Of a DNA stretch of 13,724 nucleotides, positions 1-5,887 are shown one piece after another. The stretch covers positions 1 through 13,724 of the forward strand of contig JAIPGE010000018.1 of NCBI GenBank assembly GCA_021736285.1, written 5' to 3'. The stretch is from Candidatus Izemoplasma sp. GTDB lineage: Bacteria; Bacillota_I; Bacilli_A; Izemoplasmatales; Izemoplasmataceae. Position numbers and translations under genes: made by a program. Each line of letters opens with the position of its first letter. Within the stretch, counting starts at the first letter, position 1. The notes below the pieces were generated by a model, which did not search any database, was not told the origin of the DNA, and saw only the letters and a program-made list of their open reading frames with translations.

Positions 1-163
1 TCACGATATCCCACTCTCACAACGCGTATATTCATGTGCGTGTGGAAACAAGATGGATAGAGACCTTAACGCCGCAATCAATATCGCGACCCAAGGTCTT
101 TCAACATACTTACATAATGAGTACGGGACAGACTCAAAAGCTCGATCCATTTGCGCGCACTAG
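1..163 (+). CDS. tnpB: TnpB RNA-guided nuclease, C-terminal end only (partial at window edge)
   Basis: Reading frame 2 (codons from base 2) gives 53 residues ending in TAG at 161-163. They contain YSCACG followed by DRDLNAAINI, the second half of the TnpB zinc finger (CxCG form) and the conserved DRDxNAAxNI motif holding the last RuvC catalytic aspartate. The preceding PLSQRVYSC also fits the family. TnpB is the RNA-guided, RuvC-type DNA endonuclease of IS200/IS605 and IS1341-type elements. It cuts the empty donor site and so favours retention of the element. The rest of the gene, including the other RuvC residues, lies outside the window, so I cannot say whether it is intact or whether a TnpA transposase accompanies it. 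Base composition is clearly more GC-rich than the flanking genes, consistent with transfer. The overlapping frame from 36 to 248 is a shadow. Confidence 0.9.
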   Translation, partial: HDIPLSQRVYSCACGNKMDRDLNAAINIATQGLSTYLHNEYGTDSKARSICAH

Positions 164-243
164 CGCGCATTACTCGAGAAGCCCCCCCTTTCAAATGATT
201 TTCATTAAGTGGTGGGAGCAGGTTCACAAGATAAATTCATATA
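150..243 (+). ncRNA. Candidate omega RNA (TnpB guide RNA) 3' part
   Basis: In characterised TnpB elements the guide RNA scaffold is made from the 3' end of tnpB and the right-end hairpins, and the guide of roughly 16-20 nt is read from the DNA just beyond the boundary. Here the scaffold would include the hairpins at 152-169 and 181-219 and end at TTCAC (227). The guide would begin at 228 with AAGATAAATTC, which lies in the PAS gene. The 5' end of such an RNA cannot be placed from sequence, and the limits given are nominal. This is inference by analogy. Confidence 0.4.
152..169 (+). repeat. Perfect GC hairpin overlapping the tnpB stop codon
   Basis: TGCGCGC (152-158) and GCGCGCA (163-169) form a 7-bp stem around the loop ACTA, and the tnpB stop codon TAG spans loop and stem (161-163). 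No T-tract follows, so it is not a standard terminator. It probably belongs to the structured right end and to the RNA made from it. Confidence 0.75.
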
Positions 244-678
244 TTTAACATTCATTTTTTTTAGTTCTAAAATTGTTTCTTTGAGTTCTCTTATTGTTTT
301 TTCTCGTTCCGTCGCATCTTGTCCAATTGAGATGATTCCAATAATTTCACCACTGTCATTATAGACAGGTGCGCGAAATGAATCAACGAATATATAGCCC
401 TCATCCGTATCAATTTGAATTGTCTTATTGATGGTTTTCTCTTTTTGTAATACTTCCTGATCTAATGCTGCAACAACTTTTTGTTCTGATTCTGAATAAA
501 GCTCTTTGTAGTTCATTCCAACAATTGTATCATATTTTTTTTGATAGTAATTATCAGCAAGCTTATTGGTATAGATATAGGTTCCATTCAAATCTTTAAT
601 AGCGATATGAGCACTCACAGCATCTAGTGCTGACTTTAGAGCTTGGAGTTTTTCTTCTGATGTTTTGTATGAAAACAT
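205..678 (-). CDS. PAS-domain sensor protein, apparently truncated by the insertion element
   Basis: This 157-aa soluble protein has one PAS domain at about residues 12-128. Typical PAS features are AVSAHIAIKDLNGTYIYTN near the start, VGMNYKEL in the middle, and VYNDSGEIIGIISIGQDATERE at the end. A charged, leucine-rich helix (about 129-148) follows and looks like a signalling coiled coil. PAS domains bind small ligands or cofactors and pass a signal to an output domain, but none follows here. The last residues, CEPAPTT and the stop, are encoded by the right end of the neighbouring insertion element (205-227). The native gene therefore probably continued, perhaps into a GGDEF or other output domain. 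The start is supported by AGGGAG about 9 nt upstream and by a promoter at 742-770. The product may be a non-functional remnant or a free PAS domain; the ligand is unknown. Confidence 0.75.
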   Translation of the reverse strand: MFSYKTSEEKLQALKSALDAVSAHIAIKDLNGTYIYTNKLADNYYQKKYDTIVGMNYKELYSESEQKVVAALDQEVLQKEKTINKTIQIDTDEGYIFVDSFRAPVYNDSGEIIGIISIGQDATEREKTIRELKETILELKKMNVKYMNLSCEPAPTT

Positions 679-741
679 AAACTTTTCTCCCTTTTATTCG
701 TCCTATTTTTTACCAATCACCTAATCGCTTGCCGTAACATT

Positions 742-770
742 AGTATACACATTAAAGTGCTCGATTACAA
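742..770 (-). promoter_or_regulatory. Promoter of the PAS gene
   Basis: On the minus strand TTGTAA (765-770) lies 17 nt before TATACT (742-747), a good sigma-A-type match. It would give a 5' untranslated leader of roughly 55 nt before the PAS gene. Confidence 0.65.
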
Positions 771-803
771 TTTTTCTTTGAAAAAAATTATCTATATAAA
801 AAT

Positions 804-827
804 CAGTAAATCGATTAAGATTTACTG
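804..827 (-). terminator. Rho-independent terminator of the amidohydrolase gene
   Basis: CAGTAAATC (804-812) and GATTTACTG (819-827) form a perfect 9-bp stem with a 6-nt loop. On the minus strand it is followed by ATTTTTATATA. The stem includes the amidohydrolase stop codon (822-824), so terminator and gene end overlap. Confidence 0.8.
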
Positions 828-2234
828 TTTTTTGTATACCAATGTTCCATCTAGGTAAGTTTCTAATACACTAGTCGTTAGTAACTCATCACTTTCCGCT
901 GTTTTTGGATCTTTGTTTAAAACAATATAGTCATTGAAGACATTATCTTCATCGTAGGAGTGGTATGCATTGTTGATAGTATAACAATCAAGTGCACTTT
1001 GGTATGTAAATAAACCATCATTATCAAAGTGGTCTAATTGGGGATGTTTAATTGATTTACGTGTCATAGCAGTATAGATATTATAAAATGGGTTAACTGG
1101 TTCAACAGGGGCATCCGTACTGAAACCAACATTCAACCCTGCTTTTAACATGGTATGAAAAAGATAAGATTCATTGGTACGTGCTTTGCCTAGTCTTGAT
1201 TCAATAATTGGTAAATCACTATTAATGAAAATAGGTTGAACGATTGGCATGATACCCATTTGTTTCATCCGTTTAATTTGTTTCTTTGTCGCAAGTTGGG
1301 CATGGATTAAACTATGTCTGTGATTGGTTCTACCGGTTCTTTCAGTTACTTTTTTAAATGTATCTAAAATGGTATCAATAATCGCGTCGCCAATGGCGTG
1401 GATTGCCACATCCATGCCGTGACTATCAGCTAAGTAAATTAATTCCTCTAATTTATCGTCATCAAACACTTTAATGCCTCTTGTCGAAGAATCATCAGTG
1501 TAAGGGGCATTTAGAAAGGCAGTTCTACCACCCAAACTTCCATCAGCTAATAATTTAAGTGGTCCCATTTTGAAATTACCAAAGTGAAGATTATGATAGT
1601 TTTTGCTTAAAAAGTCTTTTAACAAGGAGACTTTAGGTAAATTGACTTGTTCTGTTAATCTAATTGTCATCTCTCCAGAAGCATATAATTCTTGAAGTGC
1701 TTCAAGAACCATTTCATAAGGCACATCTAATATTGAAAAGTCATCACTTGCACATTGCGTAATGCCATTTTCAAAGAGTTGTTTTTGACCTGATAAAAGC
1801 ATTTCTTTTACAGCTGCTTTATCGGGTTTTTCTAAAATATCTTTAATCATCCGCATTGCATCTTCAGAAAATACGCCTGTATCATAATTGAACGCACCAC
1901 CAGATACTTGTGGTGTTTGAGATGTCACACCGGCGACTGCCATCGCTTTATCGTTACAAACAAGTACATGTCCACATACCCGTAAAAATATCACTGGTTT
2001 TTCAGTTGATATGGTGTTTAAATCTTCTTTGGTTGGATACCGCTTTTCAATAAATTGATCTTGGTGCCACCCACGACCAAAAATGATGTTTTGATCTAAC
2101 GTAATGTTATATGTGTCTGCGATTGATGTATAAGAAGACAAATCAACCATTGTTTCAACATATCCGAGACCAAGTAAATGGAGATGTGAATCATTAAATG
2201 CGGGATGCTTTATCATTGTATCACTCACTTTCAT
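822..2234 (-). CDS. YtcJ/AepA-like metal-dependent amidohydrolase, short N-terminus
   Basis: The product is 470 aa from the first ATG and belongs to the amidohydrolase superfamily, YtcJ/AepA-like branch. Visible active-site features are DSHLHL (metal ligands H17 and H19), LKLLADGSL (K227, the likely carboxylated lysine position), HAIGD (H279), HSLIHAQ (H307/H311) and FSTDAPVEP (D374). Family members hydrolyse C-N or related bonds, but the substrate cannot be predicted. Relatives are usually near 530 aa and begin with about 50-60 residues of beta-sandwich before the HxH motif. Here HxH sits at residue 17 and an in-frame TGA lies just upstream, so that segment is absent. The C-terminal strands (NDYIVLNKDP, DGTLVYKK) remain. 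The true start is probably M7 (ATG at 2214-2216): a TATAAT at 2241-2246 puts the transcript start near the first ATG, and GTGAG precedes M7 at suitable spacing. Confidence 0.85.
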   Translation of the reverse strand: MKVSDTMIKHPAFNDSHLHLLGLGYVETMVDLSSYTSIADTYNITLDQNIIFGRGWHQDQFIEKRYPTKEDLNTISTEKPVIFLRVCGHVLVCNDKAMAVAGVTSQTPQVSGGAFNYDTGVFSEDAMRMIKDILEKPDKAAVKEMLLSGQKQLFENGITQCASDDFSILDVPYEMVLEALQELYASGEMTIRLTEQVNLPKVSLLKDFLSKNYHNLHFGNFKMGPLKLLADGSLGGRTAFLNAPYTDDSSTRGIKVFDDDKLEELIYLADSHGMDVAIHAIGDAIIDTILDTFKKVTERTGRTNHRHSLIHAQLATKKQIKRMKQMGIMPIVQPIFINSDLPIIESRLGKARTNESYLFHTMLKAGLNVGFSTDAPVEPVNPFYNIYTAMTRKSIKHPQLDHFDNDGLFTYQSALDCYTINNAYHSYDEDNVFNDYIVLNKDPKTAESDELLTTSVLETYLDGTLVYKKQ

Positions 2235-2240
2235 ACATTT

Positions 2241-2246
2241 ATTATA
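2241..2246 (-). promoter_or_regulatory. -10 box of the amidohydrolase promoter
   Basis: TATAAT on the minus strand lies 6 nt before the first possible ATG of the amidohydrolase. No good -35 hexamer stands 16-18 nt upstream, which suggests a weak or activator-dependent promoter. Transcription from here would start at about 2234, giving a leaderless message for the first ATG or an 18-nt leader for M7. Confidence 0.5.
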
Positions 2247-2292
2247 GCAATATCACTGAAAAAAAGGAAAGGATAAGACTTCTAAATTAACA

Positions 2293-2306
2293 TTAACAAT
2301 TGTTGA
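2293..2306. promoter_or_regulatory. PrfA-box-like palindrome between divergent genes
   Basis: TTAACAATTGTTGA matches the PrfA-box pattern TTAACA-N2-TGTTAA of Listeria at all but one defined position. It shares the core TAACA-N2-TGTT with the palindrome in the promoter of the nearby Crp/Fnr-type gene (3923-3936). It is centred about 50 bp before the predicted fakB transcript start and about 65 bp before the predicted amidohydrolase start, a plausible activator position. Binding by the local regulator is inference. Confidence 0.45.
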
Positions 2307-2314
2307 ATAATGCG

Positions 2315-2343
2315 TTATATTATTTAATGAATTATGATATAAT
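2315..2343 (+). promoter_or_regulatory. Promoter of the degV/fakB gene
   Basis: TATAAT at 2338-2343 is a consensus -10 box. The hexamer 17 nt upstream is TTATAT (2315-2320), a poor -35, which fits dependence on an activator at the palindrome just upstream. The gene's AGGAGG (2356-2361) follows, 8 nt before its ATG. Confidence 0.6.
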
Positions 2344-2369
2344 GTATCGTGATATAGGAGGCGGATTAG

Positions 2370-3218
2370 ATGAAACCCATAAAATTAATATCTGACAGTA
2401 CTTGTGATTTAACGAGGGACATATTAAAGGAACGGCAAATTGAAGCAATACCCATGCATGTGTCTTTTGGAGAAGAACATTATTTAGATGGGGTTAACTT
2501 AAGTGTTGAAGAAATGTATCAAAAAGTTGAAAACAAAGGTGAATTACCTAAAAGTGCAGCAATTTCACCAGGTGAATTTGAAGTGGTATTTAGCAAGTAT
2601 TTAGACCAAGGGTATCAAATCTTATATATCGGGATCGGGGCTAGATTATCAGGCACATTTCAAAGTGCTAACTTAGCTAAAAATTTATTAGAAAGCGACG
2701 ATATTCACATAATCGATTCCGCTAATTTATCAAGTGGCACGGGATTATTATTGTTAAAAGCATCAGATATGATTCAAGCAAACAAAGACATTGAGACAAT
2801 AAAATATATGATTCAAGAACTGATTCCTAAAATCAGAAGCCAGTTTGTGATTGACACATTGGATTATTTATATAAGGGTGGAAGATTAAATGTACTCAGT
2901 AATTTTATGGGCAACATGTTACGCTTACATCCGTTAATCAAAGTTGTTGATGGGCAAATGATTGTTGGTAAAAAAATATCAGGTGCCATGCGTAAAGCGA
3001 TTCGCTATATGATTAATGAAACTGTCATGAATCAAGATAATATTGATTCGGCATATATGATGATCACGCATTCGAAAGCTGACAATAATGCGATTTATAT
3101 TCGTAAAGAACTTGAAGATAAGATGAATATTGACACCATTTATGAGACAGAAGCTGGTTGTACAATATCAACGCATTGTGGCGCTGGAACAATCGGTATA
3201 TTATATATTGAAAAATAA
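2370..3218 (+). CDS. DegV-family fatty-acid-binding protein (FakB-like)
   Basis: This 282-aa cytoplasmic protein has the full length and signature motifs of the DegV family: DSTCDL (9-14), KSAAISPGEF (61-70), RLSGTFQSA (92-100), DSANLSSGTG (116-125), LDYLYKGGRL (164-173), ITHSKAD (232-238) and HCGAGTIGI (269-277). FakB members hold one fatty acid in a deep pocket and present it to the kinase FakA, which makes acyl-phosphate for phospholipid synthesis from exogenous fatty acids. No fakA is in the window, and many genomes carry several such proteins with different acyl preferences. The start is certain from AGGAGG 8 nt upstream. The gene has its own promoter and ends in the bidirectional terminator at 3220-3253. 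Confidence 0.93.
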   Translation: MKPIKLISDSTCDLTRDILKERQIEAIPMHVSFGEEHYLDGVNLSVEEMYQKVENKGELPKSAAISPGEFEVVFSKYLDQGYQILYIGIGARLSGTFQSANLAKNLLESDDIHIIDSANLSSGTGLLLLKASDMIQANKDIETIKYMIQELIPKIRSQFVIDTLDYLYKGGRLNVLSNFMGNMLRLHPLIKVVDGQMIVGKKISGAMRKAIRYMINETVMNQDNIDSAYMMITHSKADNNAIYIRKELEDKMNIDTIYETEAGCTISTHCGAGTIGILYIEK

Positions 3219-3219
3219 T

Positions 3220-3253
3220 GATGACACCTTTTGCACATGTAAAAGGTGTCATC
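3220..3253. terminator. Bidirectional terminator between convergent genes
   Basis: GATGACACCTTTT (3220-3232) and AAAAGGTGTCATC (3241-3253) form a perfect 13-bp stem with an 8-nt loop. It begins 2 nt after the fakB stop and lies 33 nt past the regulator's stop on the other strand. The minus-strand side is followed by a T-rich run, while the plus-strand tail is only TATATAG, so termination should be stronger for the regulator transcript. The outer A/T pairs of the stem can supply part of the U-tract in either direction. Confidence 0.8.
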
Positions 3254-3286
3254 TATATAGAGCAAAATTTTATAGATAAGACAGCA

Positions 3287-3907
3287 TCAATTTACTTTAA
3301 TCGTAATCGTATGTCGGTCATAATCAATCAATCCTTCATTTTTCATTTTAGCAAGTTCACGGCTCAATGAAGGACGTCTGACATAAAGAGCTTCAGCTAA
3401 CTCTTCTTTAGATTGATCCAAGGTGACAATATTTGAGTCTTGAAGTTTCTTTTGTTCATACAAATAATACAAGATTTTATCTCTTAAGGTGTCTTGACTT
3501 AAGAGTTTGTTTTTATTATTTAGTTCAAATGTTTTATCACTCAATAATTTTAAATAGTTGGTGAGTAACTGTGCTGATTCATTGAGCCAGCGTTTAAAAA
3601 GATTATTTTTGAGTTTAGCAATTTGCGTATGTTCTCTAGCAATGAGTGTCCCTGGATATACTTTGGTATGACTACCGTATATTAAAACATCGCCATACAT
3701 CATCCCTTCTGTCAGTGTTCGGATGATAAAGGTATGACCTGCTAATGAGTATGACTTTACAACAATAGATCCACTTAAGACTATTCCAATGTATGTGCTC
3801 ATGTTTCCTTCTTGTTCAATCGTATACCCTTTTGGATAAGAGACAATATCAATGTCACGTAAATCTACCTTGGCATTTTTTAGTAATGGTACGGTATGTA
3901 ACTGCAT
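3287..3907 (-). CDS. Crp/Fnr-family transcription regulator
   Basis: The 206-aa protein from the ATG at 3905-3907 has a cyclic-nucleotide-binding-type beta-roll (about residues 18-100; YPKGYTIEQEGN, GIVLSGSIVV, GMMYGDV), a long dimerisation helix (about 105-140) and a C-terminal winged helix-turn-helix (about 150-206). SKEELAEALYVRRPSLSREL is the DNA-reading part. There are no cysteines, so it cannot be an iron-sulfur FNR, and the cAMP-phosphate motif is not evident; the effector is unknown. A longer frame to 3952 exists, but AAGGAG sits 7 nt before the chosen ATG and the longer form would include the promoter. The promoter carries a perfect palindrome at the transcript start, suggesting autorepression. 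A similar site precedes the neighbouring fakB gene. It is the only gene here ending in TGA. Confidence 0.9.
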   Translation of the reverse strand: MQLHTVPLLKNAKVDLRDIDIVSYPKGYTIEQEGNMSTYIGIVLSGSIVVKSYSLAGHTFIIRTLTEGMMYGDVLIYGSHTKVYPGTLIAREHTQIAKLKNNLFKRWLNESAQLLTNYLKLLSDKTFELNNKNKLLSQDTLRDKILYYLYEQKKLQDSNIVTLDQSKEELAEALYVRRPSLSRELAKMKNEGLIDYDRHTITIKVN

Positions 3908-3922
3908 AAACTCACTCCTTTG

Positions 3923-3936
3923 GTAACATATGTTAC
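3923..3936. promoter_or_regulatory. Operator palindrome at the Crp/Fnr gene's transcript start
   Basis: GTAACATATGTTAC is a perfect 14-bp palindrome between the -10 box (3943-3948) and the Shine-Dalgarno site. The predicted first transcribed base is about 3936, so a bound protein would block initiation. The core TAACA-N2-TGTTA matches the PrfA-box pattern except at the two outer bases. Autoregulation by the adjacent gene is inferred. Confidence 0.6.
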
Positions 3937-3942
3937 AAACAT

Positions 3943-3972
3943 AGTATAGCATAGATCAATCTTTTTATGCAA
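3943..3972 (-). promoter_or_regulatory. Promoter of the Crp/Fnr gene
   Basis: On the minus strand TTGCAT (3967-3972) lies 18 nt before TATACT (3943-3948). The leader before the ATG at 3907 is about 29 nt and contains the 14-bp palindrome and AAGGAG. Confidence 0.65.
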
Positions 3973-4049
3973 TTATTGATTGTTTTACCCTGCTTTTCGC
4001 CCCTATATATATAATAAGGAAAGAATTTGAAAATAAATGATAAAAGTAC

Positions 4050-4078
4050 TTGCATTGTAAATCCTTTTTTGGTAATAT
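4050..4078 (+). promoter_or_regulatory. Promoter of the S10-spc operon
   Basis: TTGCAT (4050-4055) is spaced 17 nt from TAATAT (4073-4078), predicting a start near G4085, the first base of the first leader hairpin. A weaker alternative lies upstream around TATATATATAAT (4004-4015), with TTGTTT at 3980-3985. It may add a second start, or its AT-rich DNA may simply help the main promoter. Confidence 0.7.
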
Positions 4079-4084
4079 GTCAAA

Positions 4085-4200
4085 GACTCACGTTTGAGTC
4101 AGGCAACGAAGTGGGAGGTTGCTGACACACCGAGAGGCGTTGTCTTGGTAGTCAGGTAATTTCCATGGAGCAAGTCTATTTCAAGAAAATAGGCAGAAAA
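4085..4200 (+). ncRNA. Structured S10-operon leader RNA, candidate r-protein autoregulation element
   Basis: The untranslated stretch before rpsJ can form four consecutive hairpins. The first is GACTCA/TGAGTC with loop CGTT (4085-4100). The second is GCAAC/GTTGC (4103-4122). The third is GACA/TGTC, topped by a CC/GG pair and a GAGA tetraloop of GNRA type (4124-4144). The fourth is GTCTATTT/AAATAGGC (4174-4194), ending 6 nt before the AGGAGG of rpsJ. No hairpin is followed by a T-tract, so control by ribosome-site masking or RNA binding is more likely than a simple terminator. In gamma-proteobacteria protein L4, encoded in this operon, represses through the S10 leader; other lineages use unrelated leaders. 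Which protein binds here is unknown. Confidence 0.55.
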
Positions 4201-4211
4201 AGGAGGAAAAC

Positions 4212-4517
4212 ATGGCAAATCAAAGAATTAGAATTAGATTGAAATCTTATGATCACAGATTATTAGATCAATCGGCGCAAAAAATTGTGAGAACGGCGAA
4301 GAAAACAGGCGCTAAAATTAGTGGACCTGTACCACTGCCAACAGAAAAAGAAATTTTTACAATCTTGCGTAGTGTTCACGTTAATAAAACATCTCGTGAA
4401 CAATTTGAAAGACGGACACACAAACGTCTTATCGATATTTCGGATCCTACTCCGGCAACAATCGATAGCTTAATGCACCTAGATTTACCATCTGGTGTCG
4501 ACATCGTATTAAAATAA
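4212..4517 (+). CDS. rpsJ: 30S ribosomal protein S10
   Basis: The 101-aa product matches S10 end to end (RIRIRLKSYDHRLLDQSAQKIV at the start, GPVPLPTEKEIFTILRSVHVNK in the middle, DLPSGVDIVLK at the end). It sits in the head of the 30S subunit, with the extended loop (about residues 40-65; HVNKTSREQFERRTHKR) reaching into 16S rRNA. As NusE it also links NusB/NusG and RNA polymerase in antitermination. It is the first gene of the operon, after the structured leader, with AGGAGG 5 nt before ATG. Confidence 0.98.
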   Translation: MANQRIRIRLKSYDHRLLDQSAQKIVRTAKKTGAKISGPVPLPTEKEIFTILRSVHVNKTSREQFERRTHKRLIDISDPTPATIDSLMHLDLPSGVDIVLK

Positions 4518-4540
4518 AACTATAACAAGGAGGTTTACTC

Positions 4541-5239
4541 ATGGCCAAAGGTATCTTAGGGACAAAAGTTGGAATGACACAAGTTTTCAATGAAGCAGGA
4601 GAATTAGTACCTGTTACAGTTGTAAGTTGTGAACCAAATGTTGTTCTTCAAAAGAAAACTTTAGAAAAAGATGGATATGAAGCCATCCAATTAGGCTTCA
4701 AAAATAAACGTATCAAGTTAGCTAACAAAGCTGAATTAGGTCATTTAGCAGCTGCTGATGCAGATCCTAAGCGCTACTTAAGAGAAGTTACTGGAAACGA
4801 ATTATATAACTTCGAAGTAGGTCAAGAGATTAGGGTAAATATATTTGAAGAAGGCGAAGTTATTGACGTAACGGGTACTTCAAAAGGTAAAGGATTTGCT
4901 GGTTCAATCAAGCGGCATAATCAATCACGCGGACCAATGAGTCACGGTAGTCATTATCATCGTGGACCAGGTTCAATGGGACCAATTGATCCAAACCATG
5001 TACGCCCCGGTAAAAACTTACCAGGACATATGGGACATGAAACAGTAACGATTCAAAACTTACAAGTGGTGACAGTTGATTTAGAACGTAACTTATTACT
5101 TGTAAAAGGATCAGTACCTGGACCGAAAAAAGGGTTGGTCTTCGTAAAACGTGCCGTTAGTCAAGACACTATCGCACCGTTAAATCCTGAAGACTTTACT
5201 GTAAAAACTGAAACTGAAGCTGAAGAAGCTCAAGAATAA
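4541..5239 (+). CDS. rplC: 50S ribosomal protein L3
   Basis: L3 is an early-assembly protein that reaches toward the peptidyl transferase centre. MAKGILGTKVGMTQVF opens the protein, TSKGKGFAGSIKRHNQSRGP marks residues 113-132, and PGSMGPIDPNHVRPGK (143-158) is the Gram-positive form of the central extension. The protein is 232 aa against about 209 in Bacillus. The extra length is an acidic tail from about residue 210, ending in TETEAEEAQE, which I would not expect to be part of the rRNA-binding fold. AAGGAGG precedes the ATG at normal spacing, and rpsJ ends 23 nt upstream. Confidence 0.98.
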   Translation: MAKGILGTKVGMTQVFNEAGELVPVTVVSCEPNVVLQKKTLEKDGYEAIQLGFKNKRIKLANKAELGHLAAADADPKRYLREVTGNELYNFEVGQEIRVNIFEEGEVIDVTGTSKGKGFAGSIKRHNQSRGPMSHGSHYHRGPGSMGPIDPNHVRPGKNLPGHMGHETVTIQNLQVVTVDLERNLLLVKGSVPGPKKGLVFVKRAVSQDTIAPLNPEDFTVKTETEAEEAQE

Positions 5240-5263
5240 CCACTTTCGAAAGGAGGATTTAAA

Positions 5264-5887
5264 ATGCCAAAAGTTGCATTGATGAATCAAAACGGTGACG
5301 TTGCTGGTGACATCACATTAAACGATCAAGTATTTGGAATTGAACCCAATACACAGGCAGTTTATGATGTTGTTAAATCACAACGTGCTGGTATGCGTCA
5401 AGGAACACACAAAGTGAAAGGACGTAGCGAAGTTTCCGGAGGTGGCGCAAAACCTTGGAGACAAAAAGGGACAGGACGAGCTCGTGCTGGTTCTAACCGT
5501 TCACCTATATGGGTTGGCGGAGGAACAACATTTGGTCCTACCCCACGCAAATATACATTAAAAGTAAATCGTAAAGTTAGACGTTTAGCATTGAAAAGCG
5601 TATTAAGTTCTAAATTACAAGACCAAGCATTAATTGTCTTAGATGATTTAGCGCTAGACAGCATGAAAACAAAGGAAATGATTGCGGTACTTAATAATCT
5701 AAAATTAGCAGGTAAAGTTATTTTTGTTGTTGAAACATTAAGTGATAACTTAGTCTTAGCAGCACGCAACATTCCAAACATTACACTAGCAACTGTTGCA
5801 CATGCAAGTGTGTATGACTTACTAAAATACAAAACAGTTGTGTTGACAGAGGCTGCTGTGAAAAATTATGAGGAGGTGCTTGGATAA
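5264..5887 (+). CDS. rplD: 50S ribosomal protein L4
   Basis: At 207 aa the product has normal L4 length. The long basic loop (about residues 45-100; AGMRQGTHKVKGRSEVSGGG, KPWRQKGTGRARAGS, PTPRKY) lines the peptide exit tunnel next to L22 and is the usual site of macrolide-resistance changes. The globular domain follows (KSVLSSKLQDQALIVLDDL). In some bacteria L4 also represses its own operon by binding the S10 leader, and a structured leader is present here. The stop overlaps the start of rplW as TAATG, suggesting coupled translation. The long antisense frames across this gene are shadows. Confidence 0.98.
   Translation: MPKVALMNQNGDVAGDITLNDQVFGIEPNTQAVYDVVKSQRAGMRQGTHKVKGRSEVSGGGAKPWRQKGTGRARAGSNRSPIWVGGGTTFGPTPRKYTLKVNRKVRRLALKSVLSSKLQDQALIVLDDLALDSMKTKEMIAVLNNLKLAGKVIFVVETLSDNLVLAARNIPNITLATVAHASVYDLLKYKTVVLTEAAVKNYEEVLG

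Larger units (their letters stand above)
1..227 (+). mobile_element. Right end of an IS200/IS605-type (tnpB-carrying) insertion element
   Basis: The tnpB tail is followed by two hairpins and then TTCAC at 223-227, where I place the element boundary. The second hairpin has arms at 181-198 and 202-219, is imperfect, and has an AATGA/TCATT apical stem with a TTT loop. Such subterminal imperfect hairpins mark the right ends of this family, which moves as single-stranded DNA and makes neither inverted repeats nor target duplications. The boundary is inferred from the hairpin position and from the abrupt change to AT-rich DNA at 228. The left end is outside the window. Confidence 0.7.

Noticed and set aside
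36..248. A 70-codon open frame beginning MRVETRWIETL
   Set aside because: It is the wrong frame of the TnpB tail; frame 2 gives the conserved zinc-finger and DRDLNAA motifs.
3064..3252. Minus-strand 62-codon frame over the fakB end and terminator
   Set aside because: It lies opposite a well-supported gene and its start is in the terminator stem.
3287..3289. TGA read as tryptophan (mycoplasma code) in the Crp/Fnr gene
   Set aside because: Reading through would extend the protein across a 13-bp terminator into antisense of fakB, and tryptophan is otherwise TGG here.
3923..3936. FNR or CRP consensus site
   Set aside because: The palindrome has TAACA/TGTTA half sites with a 2-bp spacer, not TTGAT-N4-ATCAA or TGTGA-N6-TCACA.
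3908..3952. A 15-residue N-terminal extension of the Crp/Fnr protein
   Set aside because: It would run through the -10 box, the palindrome and the Shine-Dalgarno site that serve the ATG at 3907.
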